Positions 27,593 to 35,351 of a DNA stretch of 64,000 bases are shown piece after piece. The notes below the pieces were generated by a model. That model saw nothing but the letters and a program-made list of their open reading frames with translations. It ran no database searches and was not told the origin of the DNA. Source of the DNA: an uncultured Oscillibacter sp. (lineage in GTDB: Bacteria > Bacillota > Clostridia > Oscillospirales > Oscillospiraceae); contig CAJKKQ010000002.1 of assembly GCA_905200545.1 (NCBI GenBank), positions 1 through 64,000 of the forward strand. The letters run 5' to 3'. The position numbers and the translations under genes were made by a program. Each line of letters opens with the position of its first letter. The first letter of the stretch is position 1.

Positions 27593-27829
27593 ATGAAACA
27601 GCCAACTTTTAACGGCAGAGTGCTTTTGCCCATGGACGTGATTGAAGCCGCCCGTGCTGGTGATCCGTTAGCATTGGAGCGTATCTTACGGTACTACGAC
27701 CGCTACATCAACAAGATTTGTACGCGAACGCTTTATGACAAAGATGGTTTTCCACACATCGGCATTGATGAGTACATGAAGCACCGCTTGCAGGCAAAAC
27801 TGACGGAAGCCATCGTGGTAAAGGAATAG
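27593..27829 (+). CDS. Small helix-turn-helix control protein (Tn916 Orf8-like)
   Basis: 78 residues, beginning MKQPTFNGRVLLPMDV; the segment IEAARAGDPLALERILRYYDRYINKI matches the N-terminal domain of conjugative-element HTH proteins that follow a sigma-like gene. One base separates it from the upstream stop; AAAGGA lies 13 bases upstream. Role: probably regulates element excision with its partner (inference). Confidence 0.75.
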   Translation: MKQPTFNGRVLLPMDVIEAARAGDPLALERILRYYDRYINKICTRTLYDKDGFPHIGIDEYMKHRLQAKLTEAIVVKE

Positions 27830-27839
27830 CAAAGCCAAA

Positions 27840-27888
27840 GGAAGCCATCAAGGGTCAAGATGAACACTTCGCGCCCTTGACGGCTTCC
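27840..27888 (+). terminator. Hairpin after the HTH gene
   Basis: GGAAGCCATCAAGGG pairs with CCCTTGACGGCTTCC with one mismatch and a 19-nt loop, 10 bases past the stop. A second weaker inverted repeat (AGCGGGC/GCCCGCT) follows near 27,913. Nothing else is seen up to 28,101. Confidence 0.6.
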
Positions 27889-28101
27889 TCCGTCTTTGCT
27901 GTGTGGTAACCAAGCGGGCATAAGCAGAAATCCGCTTGCGCCCGCTGCTATTATGGTGTTTTTGTCTACGCATTTAAAGGATAGAATAGTCCGATGTTAT
28001 CGGGGCTTTCTGGCGTGGTTAGGTTGCCGGAAGTATCTTACCATTCACCCCCTTGTAAACACTGTTTGAAATGCGTAGAAAATTGTATAATAGATTTACT
28101 A

Positions 28102-29349
28102 TTAGCGATACAAATCGCGTACATCCCATGGCATCAACATCCAATTTCCATTATTTCGCCAAGGTACCCCAACACGATCACTATTGCTTTCATATACGCA
28201 ACCAAAAACTAAGGTAGCTTCTTTCGGTTCTATATCTGTTGTAAAAGAAACTCTAACTACAACTTTTGATAAAGCACAGGCTCGTTCTTCAACTTCGATA
28301 ATTTCAAAACAATTAAGAATTTTATTCTCAAATATTTTGCGACATTCACCTGCTCGTTTTCCTGCTGATAGACTTGAAGGAAACATCCTTTGCAAATATA
28401 TTGATAGTTTCCCGTAATTTCTGCTCTTCCATGCATCGAGCATTTCCACAATCTTAACAATATAAGGATACTCGGTATAGTCTTCCGCTTTACCTGAAGC
28501 AGGAATATCTTCCCCCACAGTAACAGACCTTTTTCTCCATGATGAAATTTCTTCTCTTATCTTTTTGTTTTCTGCTAAACGTAATAGAGATTCTCTTATA
28601 GGTGGAGGATTGAGTGATTTTTCGTATTTCTCTTTTCTTGTCTGCTCGCTATTTTTCATTTTCATCCAATCAGCAATAGCAAACATAAGAGCTACACATT
28701 TACATGACACATATTCATTGGCATAATTGAGGTCGCGCCCATGCAAAATGCCGTTACGATAAGGCAGTGTAATCCTTTCCGTGTTCGTCTTTGTACGATT
28801 CTGATTAAATATCCCCTTTAGCTTAGATAATCCGTCACTACACCCAACTAAGCAATCCCACGCGTCAACAGATGTTCCTTCTGCAAAGAAACCCTTGCTT
28901 TTTGTGAAGTCGTTAACTGCTCCATCCACTATAATCAGAGCAAGAGGAACACTTGCGTAATATCGTCCTGCAAAATGGTCTTCAAAAAAGCGCTCAATCA
29001 AATTGTTCCTTACAAAAAATGCATCCGAGCTATTCTTTATCCAATGAACAATTTTACTAACATCGTCTGTATAATAGTTAATTAAGACTTGTTCGGCGGC
29101 TTCAATTCCACTTTTGTCAAAAGCGTCATTTGCGCTTTCTATAAGGGCAAAACTCATACTGTCATAAGCGCACCAACCGTACGAAGAAAATCTTTCGTTG
29201 AAAGTGGCAGTTTGAGTAAGCATATTATCAAGTTGCTTTTCTAAATTCCGCAGTTGTTCCCTTTGATCTGGTTTTAGAAATAGAGCCAATAATTTCATTG
29301 TTTTTATATCGCTTCGCAATTTGTTTAAGGAAAGCAGATTATCCTCCAT
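28102..29349 (-). CDS. HEPN-like protein with an Rx4H motif (possible defence RNase)
   Basis: 415 residues, family not recognised. Residues 198-203 read RNGILH, an Rx4H motif within LPYRNGILHGRDLNYANEY, followed by an amphipathic helix (CKCVALMFAIADWMKM), as in HEPN domains that act as RNases in abortive infection and toxin systems. The N-terminal 180 residues are helical. Residues about 300-415 look like a beta-rich NTF2-like domain (CFEIIEVEERA, VVVRVSF, NGNWMLMPWDV). AT-rich, alone on its strand inside element 1, with no antitoxin beside it. Nuclease and defence role are inferences. Confidence 0.6.
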   Translation of the reverse strand: MEDNLLSLNKLRSDIKTMKLLALFLKPDQREQLRNLEKQLDNMLTQTATFNERFSSYGWCAYDSMSFALIESANDAFDKSGIEAAEQVLINYYTDDVSKIVHWIKNSSDAFFVRNNLIERFFEDHFAGRYYASVPLALIIVDGAVNDFTKSKGFFAEGTSVDAWDCLVGCSDGLSKLKGIFNQNRTKTNTERITLPYRNGILHGRDLNYANEYVSCKCVALMFAIADWMKMKNSEQTRKEKYEKSLNPPPIRESLLRLAENKKIREEISSWRKRSVTVGEDIPASGKAEDYTEYPYIVKIVEMLDAWKSRNYGKLSIYLQRMFPSSLSAGKRAGECRKIFENKILNCFEIIEVEERACALSKVVVRVSFTTDIEPKEATLVFGCVYESNSDRVGVPWRNNGNWMLMPWDVRDLYR

Positions 29350-29384
29350 GCTTCTTCACCGCCTTTCATAATATATTCTATCAC

Positions 29385-29423
29385 AAAACACCTCCGAACG
29401 CATTACGCATTCGGAGGTGTTTT
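29385..29423. terminator. 14-bp stem-loop upstream of the HEPN-like gene
   Basis: AAAACACCTCCGAA and its exact complement around an 11-nt loop, with T-runs at both ends. It insulates the gene from outside transcripts; a weak minus-strand promoter (TTCGGA-17-TATATT) overlaps it. Confidence 0.7.
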
Positions 29424-29465
29424 GGTTTCAACCTATTTGTCAGTGGCTAAAGTAATCAGTTATGC

Positions 29466-29477
29466 TTACTTCCTTAT
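29466..29477 (-). repeat. Proposed right end repeat of element 1
   Basis: TTACTTCCTTAT, exact complement of the left repeat at 22,115-22,126. The interval from here to the YitT terminator holds no recognisable gene. Confidence 0.5.
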
Positions 29478-29627
29478 TGGTGTTCACCTAATGCGGTGCG
29501 CCTTCTTTTTTCATGTAATGCCGATACGGCGGACTGCCTCATCCACAGCCGTATATGCACGCTATCCGCCTTTTCTCCATATCCGGGGCCGCAGAGCGCC
29601 GCCGGATGGCGGGGATCACTGTAAAAT

Positions 29628-29663
29628 CCGGCGCACCTGGGAAATACCTCCCGGGTGCGCCGG
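29628..29663 (-). terminator. Terminator of the YitT gene
   Basis: CCGGCGCACC/GGTGCGCCGG stem with ATTTTA after it on the minus strand, 16 bases past the YitT stop. Confidence 0.8.
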
Positions 29664-29678
29664 TCTGTCTGTAAACCC

Positions 29679-30566
29679 TCAGTCTCCCACCTTGCGGGTG
29701 AAATTGCCGTAGATCCGGGTGCCCTCCTGGGCCGTCACAAACGCATGGGGATCCATGGTGTGCACAGCGTGGAGCAGCTCTTCGATCTCGAACTTGGAAA
29801 GGCACACGCACAGCACATGTACGCCCTCTCCGGTATAGGCGCCCACACCATTCCAGTAGGTCACGGAGCGGCCCAGCTTCTCGATGATGAACCGGGCCAG
29901 GGCGTCCTGATCCTCCCGGGTGAAAATCAGCGCCTGGACGCTGACATTCTGCTGATGGACCCGATCCAGCACCATGGCGGTGAAGAAGTTATAGATCACC
30001 GAGTAGATGGCCACTGCGGGGCTGAAGAGGATCAGGCAGGCGGCGTAGAGGAATGCGTTGAAGGAAAGGGAGAATTTCCCCACCGTAAACGCACTGCCCC
30101 GCTTGCTCAGGCATAGTCCCACAATATCCAACCCGCCGCCGCTGCCGCCGCAGGTGAGGACGATGCCGCTGCCCACACCCGCCAGGATGCCGCCCAGCAG
30201 GCAGGCTGTCAGGTAATCCTCCACGATGGGTGTGGCGGGAATGGGGATGAGGCTGTAGAAGAGGGAATAGGACGCGGTACAAATCAGCGTTTTGAGGACA
30301 AAGCTCCTGCCCAGCGTCTTATAGGCGAAGAGCAAAATGGGGATATTGATGATGAAGTAGAAAATGCCGGCTACATCGTAGGCGCCAAAGCTGATGTGCA
30401 GGTATTCCTGCATCAGGGTGCGGATGATCTGGCACAGGCCCAGCAGTCCGCCGTTATATAGGTTCAGCGGCACAATGAACAGATTCAGCGCGGCGGCGGA
30501 AATCAACTCTCCCACCACAGCGGCGATCAGCCGCAGCCAGCGGTGGTGCAGGGTGTTGTACAGCAT
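29679..30566 (-). CDS. YitT family membrane protein
   Basis: 295 residues, ATG after GGAGGAGG. Five to six helices in the first 200 residues with the YitT signature GLDIVGLCLSKRG, preceded by a glycine-rich loop (TCGGSGGGLD), then a soluble DUF2179 domain (about 215-290; SVTYWNGVGAYTGEG). Homologues in Bacillus are membrane proteins of unclear transport function. Single gene with its own promoter and terminator, first chromosomal gene right of element 1. Confidence 0.92.
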   Translation of the reverse strand: MLYNTLHHRWLRLIAAVVGELISAAALNLFIVPLNLYNGGLLGLCQIIRTLMQEYLHISFGAYDVAGIFYFIINIPILLFAYKTLGRSFVLKTLICTASYSLFYSLIPIPATPIVEDYLTACLLGGILAGVGSGIVLTCGGSGGGLDIVGLCLSKRGSAFTVGKFSLSFNAFLYAACLILFSPAVAIYSVIYNFFTAMVLDRVHQQNVSVQALIFTREDQDALARFIIEKLGRSVTYWNGVGAYTGEGVHVLCVCLSKFEIEELLHAVHTMDPHAFVTAQEGTRIYGNFTRKVGD

Positions 30567-30624
30567 GATACGCTCCTCCTCCAGGCAATGGCCCTTCGCT
30601 CCTTAGGATATCCCGTTCACTTCG

Positions 30625-30653
30625 ATTATACGGGCTTTATGCCAAAACCACAA
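30625..30653 (-). promoter_or_regulatory. Predicted promoter of the YitT gene
   Basis: Minus strand TTGTGG, 17-bp spacer, TATAAT, about 60 bases before the ATG. Confidence 0.7.
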
Positions 30654-30671
30654 GAGGAACTTTCCGCCCGT

Positions 30672-30974
30672 CTAAAAGCTGTACCGCAGGCACCGGTACA
30701 GCCGCTCCCGGGCCCGGCGCAGTGTCCGGGACACTGTGGAGCAGCTCACATGCAGCTCCCGGGCGATCTGGGGCATGGTCTTCCCCTCCTCAAAATACAG
30801 CCGCAGCAGCAGCTGCTGGCGCTGCGTCAGCTCTGCCGACCGGGCGTAGCGCAGCTTGGTACGCAGACGATCCAGCTGTTCCCCGTTGTCCGAGGCGTTC
30901 TGCCGCAGCCAAACCGTCAGATCCCCCATCCACTCGCTGCTGCGGGAATCAAAGCTTGTAGCACTCATAGGCAT
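30672..30974 (-). CDS. Small sigma-70 region-4-like protein
   Basis: 100 residues from MPMSATSF (AGGAG five bases upstream). The C-terminal half is a region-4 helix-turn-helix: ELTQRQQLLLRLYFEEGKTMPQIARELHVSCSTVSRTLRRA. No region 2 is present, so it is more likely a stand-alone DNA-binding protein than a complete sigma factor. Last of three overlapping small genes; it overlaps the upstream gene by 26 bases. Confidence 0.75.
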   Translation of the reverse strand: MPMSATSFDSRSSEWMGDLTVWLRQNASDNGEQLDRLRTKLRYARSAELTQRQQLLLRLYFEEGKTMPQIARELHVSCSTVSRTLRRARERLYRCLRYSF

Positions 30975-31182
30975 GATAACTCCTGTCATAGTACCGGGCG
31001 GTGACCACCGCCAGCTCCCGGGCCTCCCGCAAAATGGGCACCAGCGCCCGGATCCGCAGTTCCAGGGCCTGGGCCGCCTCCGGGTCCGCAGTATTATGCA
31101 CCTCGCCCCGCAGGCGCGCGATGCGTTCACAGATGGCCTCCGCGCTGGCAGCGTAGGAGGCAGACATCTCCAGCAAGGTCAA
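30949..31182 (-). CDS. Small helical protein of unknown function
   Basis: 77 residues, largely alpha-helical and coiled-coil-like (ERIARLRGEVHNTADPEAAQALELRIR). It overlaps the upstream zinc-ribbon gene by 4 bases and the downstream sigma-like gene by 26, so it belongs to the same operon. No family recognised; it may bind the sigma-like protein (speculative). Confidence 0.65.
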   Translation of the reverse strand: MTLLEMSASYAASAEAICERIARLRGEVHNTADPEAAQALELRIRALVPILREARELAVVTARYYDRSYHAYECYKL

Positions 31183-31367
31183 ATTGCTTCCTCCCTTCCC
31201 CGCGTCTGCCGGTAGGGTGCCAGCTCCAGCCGGGCAAACTCCGGCAGGCAGTCCTCACACACGCTCTCCCCGTTGAGATACCAGTAGGGCGCGCCCCGGG
31301 GGATCTCCCCGCCGCAGAGGCTGCAGAGCAGGCGCCCGCCTTTCCGGCAGCGCCGAATTTCACGCAA
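31179..31367 (-). CDS. Small zinc-ribbon protein
   Basis: 62 residues from a TTG start with GGAGGG seven bases upstream. Two CxxC knuckles, LCSLCGGEIPRG and CEDCLPEF, form a zinc ribbon. First gene of the three-gene leftward operon that ends with the sigma-like protein; the tRNA promoter region lies upstream on the other strand. Function unknown. Confidence 0.7.
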   Translation of the reverse strand: MREIRRCRKGGRLLCSLCGGEIPRGAPYWYLNGESVCEDCLPEFARLELAPYRQTRGREEAI

Positions 31368-31422
31368 ACAAGTCCCTCCTTTGCCTTCCCGAAAAAAAAT
31401 CAGGAAAACGATAAAATATTTG

Positions 31423-31451
31423 TTGACAAAGCCTGTTTCTTCTGGTAAGAT
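31423..31451 (+). promoter_or_regulatory. Strong promoter of the tRNA pair
   Basis: TTGACA, 17-bp spacer, TAAGAT, 19 bases before tRNA-Thr. Confidence 0.9.
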
Positions 31452-31470
31452 AGGTTCTGCTGTTGGATCT

Positions 31471-31546
31471 GCTGGTGTAGCTCAGCTGGTAGAGCAGCTG
31501 ATTTGTAATCAGCAGGTCGGGGGTTCGAATCCGTCCACCAGCTCCA
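31471..31546 (+). tRNA. tRNA-Thr (TGT anticodon)
   Basis: 76 nt. Acceptor GCTGGTG/CACCAGC, D-arm with AGCTCAGCTGGTAGAGC, anticodon stem CTGAT/ATCAG around TGT in the loop, T-arm GGTTCGAATCC, encoded CCA. Confidence 0.98.
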
Positions 31547-31556
31547 AATTTCATAT

Positions 31557-31641
31557 GGGGGAATTCCAGAGCGGTCAAATGGGGCAGACTGTAAATCTGT
31601 TGTCACTGACTTCGGTGGTTCGAATCCACCTTCCCCCACCA
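31557..31641 (+). tRNA. tRNA-Tyr (GTA anticodon)
   Basis: 85 nt with the long variable arm of class II tRNAs. Acceptor GGGGGAA/TTCCCCC, anticodon GTA between GCAGACT and AATCTGT, T-arm GGTTCGAATCC, encoded CCA. Ten bases after tRNA-Thr on the same transcript. Confidence 0.98.
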
Positions 31642-31642
31642 C

Positions 31643-31681
31643 ATCGGAGTAAGCACATGCGTGCTTACTCCGATTTTTTTT
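31643..31681 (+). terminator. Terminator of the tRNA transcript
   Basis: 14-bp stem ATCGGAGTAAGCAC with ATGC loop followed by seven T. Confidence 0.93.
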
Positions 31682-31748
31682 ATCTCCGTGCCTGCCGCTC
31701 CCACTCCGGAAGCACTTGCAGGGACGTCCCATTTTGGGGCGGAAGGTC

Positions 31749-31822
31749 ACAAGCTTCTTGTCACGTTGATAGGGTATCACAAGTATCTTGTTTTGTCAAC
31801 CCAGATTTTACAAGTTTCTTGT
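31749..31822. promoter_or_regulatory. Three tandem operators of the S24 repressor
   Basis: The inverted repeat ACAAGNNNCTTGT occurs three times, at 31,749-31,761, 31,779-31,791 and 31,810-31,822. The start-to-start distances are 30 and 31 bp, about three helical turns, so dimers would sit on one face of the DNA. They lie just upstream of the repressor promoter. Confidence 0.85.
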
Positions 31823-31830
31823 ATATTCGG

Positions 31831-31859
31831 TTGACAAATCTCCAAGAATTCGATAGGAT
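31831..31859 (+). promoter_or_regulatory. Promoter of the S24 repressor gene
   Basis: TTGACA, 17-bp spacer, TAGGAT, 30 bases before the ATG and 9 bases after the third operator. Confidence 0.85.
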
Positions 31860-31889
31860 AAAGAAAACGCAGGCAAAGGAGGACGCGCC

Positions 31890-32642
31890 ATGGGCTTTGG
31901 AGAGCGGATGCAGCAGCGCCGGGAGGAACTGGGGTTGTCCCGAACGGATCTGGCCAAGCGGCTGGGTGTCTCCCTTTCGGCGGTGAGCAACTATGAGCTG
32001 GGCGTCAGTTTTCCGAAGGCAGAGGTGCTGCTGCGGCTGTTCGACTGTCTGGAAACGGAGCCCAATGTCCTCTTTCAGGATAGCTTTCAGGGCGGCAGCC
32101 AGGTCCTAAACCACTGGGAGCGCCGCCTTTTGGATCAGGTGCGGGGTCTCTCCCCCCAGGGGCGTGAGGCGGTGGGCTCCGTGGTGGGGACGCTTTGCGC
32201 CTACCGGGACGAACTGGATGCTGCCCCCCAGACACCGGAGCCCCGTGTGATCCCCCTGTACCGCTCCCCCGCCGCCGCCGGCTATGCTGCCCCGGTATTC
32301 GGGGAGGATTTCGACTATATTCAGGTCACCGGCGACGTACCGGCCGCCGCAGAATTTGCCGTGCGCATCCAGGGCGATTCCATGTCCCCCTGGATCCCCG
32401 ACGGTTCTCGGGCTTATGTAAACCGTGATCCCCTGAAGCCCGGAGACGTGGGCATCTTTTGTGTGGACGGCGAGATCGTATGCAAGCAGTACTACAAGGA
32501 TCCGGCGGGAACGGTCTATCTCTTCTCCCTGAACCGGGAGCGCGCGGATGCCGACGTGGTGCTCTTTCCCACCTCCGGCCGGACACTGGTGTGCTTCGGC
32601 CGGGTAATCCTCCACGCGCCGCCTCCCCCGGGGCTGGACTGA
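31890..32642 (+). CDS. XRE-family repressor with S24 (LexA-like) peptidase domain
   Basis: 250 residues. XRE helix-turn-helix at 5-60 (RTDLAKRLGVSLSAVSNYELG). Residues about 125-245 form an S24 self-cleaving peptidase domain with an Ala-Gly cleavage site in AAAGYAAPV, nucleophile Ser in QGDSMSP and general-base Lys in EIVCKQYY. Such proteins are LexA/CI-like repressors inactivated by RecA-stimulated self-cleavage. Three regular operator copies upstream of its own promoter imply autoregulation. No phage genes are adjacent, so it is more likely a chromosomal stress regulator than a prophage repressor. Confidence 0.92.
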   Translation: MGFGERMQQRREELGLSRTDLAKRLGVSLSAVSNYELGVSFPKAEVLLRLFDCLETEPNVLFQDSFQGGSQVLNHWERRLLDQVRGLSPQGREAVGSVVGTLCAYRDELDAAPQTPEPRVIPLYRSPAAAGYAAPVFGEDFDYIQVTGDVPAAAEFAVRIQGDSMSPWIPDGSRAYVNRDPLKPGDVGIFCVDGEIVCKQYYKDPAGTVYLFSLNRERADADVVLFPTSGRTLVCFGRVILHAPPPPGLD

Positions 32643-32696
32643 GGGCTCCGGTTCAAAACCCACACATCTTCTGAACAGCCTTCCCAGGTGTCCCTC

Positions 32697-32725
32697 TTGC
32701 AATTTATCGGAAGCTGTGGTATCCT
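32697..32725 (+). promoter_or_regulatory. Predicted promoter of the CNNM transporter transcript
   Basis: TTGCAA, 17-bp spacer, TATCCT. It lies 188 bases before the start codon, leaving a long structured leader. Confidence 0.55.
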
Positions 32726-32731
32726 GAATCA

Positions 32732-32862
32732 AGTAGTGATCTGGCCCATCGGCCAAGGAAGGAATCGTGAAAACACTGTGGACCAACCTCCGTTGCCCAC
32801 GCATACATACATGCTGATCCAAGGACAGTCTGACCCCATGGAGGGGTGAGGCTGCCCTTTTT
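32732..32862 (+). promoter_or_regulatory. Structured leader ending in a terminator (possible metal-responsive riboswitch)
   Basis: Successive hairpins: TGGCC/GGCCA with CATC loop; GTGG...CAAC/GTTG...CCAC; GCAT/ATGC; and finally a 15-pair stem at 32,823-32,857 (two mismatches) followed by TTTTT. A terminator inside the leader of a metal transporter gene suggests conditional termination. I could not match it to a known riboswitch class by eye; it is not an M-box or a yybP-ykoY core. Confidence 0.5.
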
Positions 32863-32912
32863 CGCGCCTTTCCGGGATTTTGTTGATATTTTTAAGGAGT
32901 GATTTTGCCCAT

Positions 32913-34187
32913 ATGGACAGTTCCAGTACCCCGATCATGACGGTTGCCATCATTCTTCTGGTGTGCATGTCCGCATACTTCTCCGCCACGGAGACCGCCT
33001 TCTCCAGCCTCAACCGCATCCGCCTGAAAAGCTGGGCGGAGGATGGGAACCAGCGTGCTGCCCTGGCCCTGCAGCTCTCGGAGGACTATGACCGCCTGCT
33101 CTCCACCATTCTCATCGGAAACAACATCGTCAACATCACCGCCACGGCGGTGGGCACCGTGCTTTTTACCAATCTGGTGGGCACCGCATACGGCCCTACC
33201 GTCGCCACGGTGGTTTTGACGGTGGTAGTGCTGATTTTCGGCGAGGTCTCCCCCAAGTCCATTGCCAAGGAGAGCCCTGAGCGCTTTGCCATGGCCTCCG
33301 CGCCGGTGCTGCGGGTGTTTCTGGCTATCCTGCGGCCGCTGAACTTCCTCTTTGCCCTGTGGAAGCGGCTGCTGAGCCGCTTCCTGCACACCGCAGATGA
33401 TGCCGGCATCACGGAGGAGGAGCTCATCACCATGGTCTCCGAGGCAGAGAGCGAGGGCGGCCTGGACCAGCACGAGAGCCAGCTGATCCGCTCCGCCATT
33501 GAGTTCGGCGACCTGGAGGCCGGGGACATCCTCACCCCCCGGGTGGATATTGTGGCGGTGGAGGATTCCGCCACCATGGACGAGATCGCCGCCACCTTTG
33601 CTGAGAGCGGCTACTCCCGCCTGCCGGTGTATCACAAGGACGTGGACGATATCGTGGGCGTCATCCACGAGAAGGATTTCCACGCCGCCCGCTACCGGGG
33701 CCAGACGGACATTGCCGGGTGCATCACCCCCGTCCATTACACCACTGCCAACGCCGAGCTGGGATTGCTGCTGCGGACGCTGCAGAAGAAAAAGACCCAC
33801 ATGGCCATCGTGGTGGACGAATACGGCGGCACGGCAGGCCTGGTGACCCTGGAGGATATTTTGGAGGAACTGGTGGGCGAGATCTGGGACGAACATGACG
33901 AGGTCATCGAGTCCTTCCGCAAGCAGGAGGACGGCAGCTATCTCATTTCCGCCAGCGCCGATCTCACGGATCTCTACGATCTCTTCTCCATCAGCGGTGA
34001 GTGCGATGCCAGCACCGTTTCCGGCTGGGTCATCGATGAGCTGGGCCGTCTGCCCCAGGTGGGAGACCACTTCCAGGCGGAGGGTCTGGACGTCACCGTC
34101 ACCCAGGTGGATCACCGCCGGGTCCTGGAGATCCGGGTGGCGGTGCTGCCGGAGGACGAAGCCAAAACCACCGAGGAAACCCGCTGA
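32913..34187 (+). CDS. CNNM/HlyC-CorC family metal ion transporter
   Basis: 424 residues from MDSSSTPIM (AAGGAG 13 bases upstream). DUF21/CNNM membrane domain with four helices (about 8-175; [18 protein letters not shown]), a CBS pair (about 205-325; [20 protein letters not shown]), the loop [23 protein letters not shown], and a C-terminal CorC_HlyC domain. Relatives export Mg2+/Co2+ (MpfA, CorC, CNNM proteins). The upstream conditional leader suggests metal-dependent control. Terminator follows directly. Confidence 0.93.
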   Translation: MDSSSTPIMTVAIILLVCMSAYFSATETAFSSLNRIRLKSWAEDGNQRAALALQLSEDYDRLLSTILIGNNIVNITATAVGTVLFTNLVGTAYGPTVATVVLTVVVLIFGEVSPKSIAKESPERFAMASAPVLRVFLAILRPLNFLFALWKRLLSRFLHTADDAGITEEELITMVSEAESEGGLDQHESQLIRSAIEFGDLEAGDILTPRVDIVAVEDSATMDEIAATFAESGYSRLPVYHKDVDDIVGVIHEKDFHAARYRGQTDIAGCITPVHYTTANAELGLLLRTLQKKKTHMAIVVDEYGGTAGLVTLEDILEELVGEIWDEHDEVIESFRKQEDGSYLISASADLTDLYDLFSISGECDASTVSGWVIDELGRLPQVGDHFQAEGLDVTVTQVDHRRVLEIRVAVLPEDEAKTTEETR

Positions 34188-34194
34188 CCATGCA

Positions 34195-34232
34195 AGGGCC
34201 GTCCGGGACCGGACGGCCCTCTCGTGTTTTTT
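34195..34232 (+). terminator. Terminator of the CNNM gene
   Basis: 12-bp stem AGGGCCGTCCGG/CCGGACGGCCCT (34,195-34,220) followed by CTCGTG and seven T. Confidence 0.9.
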
Positions 34233-34247
34233 TGAAAAGGAGCATTC

Positions 34248-35282
34248 ATGCATTTCTATACTACGGGCCAATGGGTCCTTCTCTTCTTTTTTTACTGCTT
34301 TTGCGGCTGGGTGTGGGAATCCTGCTACGTCTCCGCCTGCAAGCGGCAATGGGTGAACCGGGGCTTTCTCCATGGCCCTCTGCTTCCCATCTACGGCTCC
34401 GGCGCCATCATCATCCTCTTTGTGACGCTGCCGGTGGAGCAGGATCTGCGACTGGTCTTTCTGCTGGGCATGATTGCCGCCACAGTGCTGGAATACGTCA
34501 CCGGTGCCGTGATGGAGCGGCTGTTTAAAGTCCGTTACTGGGACTACTCCCACCACCGCTTCAACCTCAACGGCCACATCTGTCTCACCAGCTCCCTGGC
34601 CTGGGGCTTCTTCTCCATTTTGCTGGTGCGCTTCATCCATCCCCCCATCGCCGCCCTGCTGGGGGATGTGCCCAGCTGGCTGGTGGATCCGCTGGCCCTG
34701 GTGATCACCGTGGCCTTTACGGTAGACGTGGTCCGCTCCGTTCAGGAGGCTCTGGATCTCAGGGAAGTCCTCACCCGTCTTACGGAGGAAAACGAGGATC
34801 TTCGCCGTCTTGCCAAGCGGGCGGAGGTGGCTGCCGCCTTTGCCGAGGATGACCTGCGCCGATTCCGGGAGCGGGTGGATCTGAGCCGGATGGAGCTGCA
34901 GGAGCGGATGGAGGCCGGCCTCCAGCAGCACCAGGAGGCCAAGCTCCGGCGCTCTGCCCGCCGCAGGGAAGAACTGGAAGAAGCGCTGCGCAGCCGCACT
35001 TCCGCCAAGCTGGAGACCCTGCGGGCTATCCAGGAGACCCTGGAACGTGCCCGGGACAACCTGGAGGACGCGGTGGATATGACCCAGGAAGCCCTTGCCG
35101 CCCGCCGGGCGGAGCTGGACGATGCCATCGAGCATCTGAAGAACCGGGAAGCTTCCATCCGCTCCCGCACGGTGCGCACCTATCGTGCCTCTTTGCGGAT
35201 CCTGCGGGCCAACCCCTCGGCCAAGGCCCGGGACTTTTCCGAGGTTCTGGAAACCCTGCGCAAGTTGGGCGACCGCCGCTGA
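34248..35282 (+). CDS. PF06541-type membrane protein (putative ABC permease) with long coiled coil
   Basis: 344 residues. Four to five helices in residues 8-170, with the family signatures CGWVWESCYVSACKRQWVNRG and VLEYVTGAVMERLFKVRYWDYS of the CmpB-like putative ABC permease family. Residues 170-310 form an Arg/Glu-rich coiled coil (LREVLTRLTEENEDLRRLAKR) projecting into the cytoplasm. Homologues occur widely in Clostridia without proven transport function. Single gene between two terminators. Confidence 0.85.
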   Translation: MHFYTTGQWVLLFFFYCFCGWVWESCYVSACKRQWVNRGFLHGPLLPIYGSGAIIILFVTLPVEQDLRLVFLLGMIAATVLEYVTGAVMERLFKVRYWDYSHHRFNLNGHICLTSSLAWGFFSILLVRFIHPPIAALLGDVPSWLVDPLALVITVAFTVDVVRSVQEALDLREVLTRLTEENEDLRRLAKRAEVAAAFAEDDLRRFRERVDLSRMELQERMEAGLQQHQEAKLRRSARRREELEEALRSRTSAKLETLRAIQETLERARDNLEDAVDMTQEALAARRAELDDAIEHLKNREASIRSRTVRTYRASLRILRANPSAKARDFSEVLETLRKLGDRR

Positions 35283-35295
35283 TACAAAACAAAAA

Positions 35296-35336
35296 CGAGG
35301 ACGTCTGGATGTTCAGACGTCCTCGCTGTGTTTTTC
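35296..35336. terminator. Bidirectional terminator between converging genes
   Basis: 12-bp stem CGAGGACGTCTG/CAGACGTCCTCG (35,296-35,325) with TTTTT on the plus side; serves the coiled-coil protein gene and the facing MATE gene. Confidence 0.85.
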
Positions 35337-35351
35337 GGGCATTCTGTTTCC

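Larger units (their letters stand above)
22115..29477. mobile_element. Integrated element 1 (large serine recombinase type, about 7.4 kb)
   Basis: Region between the BMP gene and YitT containing a Tn4451-like large serine recombinase, TnpW, a MerR/ABC-2 cassette, a structured non-coding block, a sigma-like protein, an HTH protein and a HEPN-like protein. The cargo at 24.3-29.3 kb is visibly AT-richer than the chromosome. A 12-bp perfect inverted repeat (ATAAGGAAGTAA at 22,115 and its complement ending 29,477) brackets all of these and is my proposed boundary. No relaxase or replication gene is present, so it would move only with its recombinase or by help in trans. Exact ends are inferred. 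Confidence 0.7.

Noticed and set aside
27994..28212. 72-codon frame after the HTH gene of element 1
   Set aside because: No ribosome site, and it overlaps the 3' end of the HEPN-like gene on the other strand.
31890..32642. S24 repressor as a prophage marker
   Set aside because: Neighbours are tRNA and housekeeping genes; no phage structural or lysis genes are present.
32732..32862. NiCo, M-box or yybP-ykoY riboswitch upstream of the CNNM gene
   Set aside because: Conserved core sequences of these classes were not found by eye; left as an unassigned leader.
32892..35135. 747-codon antisense frame over the CNNM and PF06541 genes
   Set aside because: Shadow frame across two genes and a terminator.
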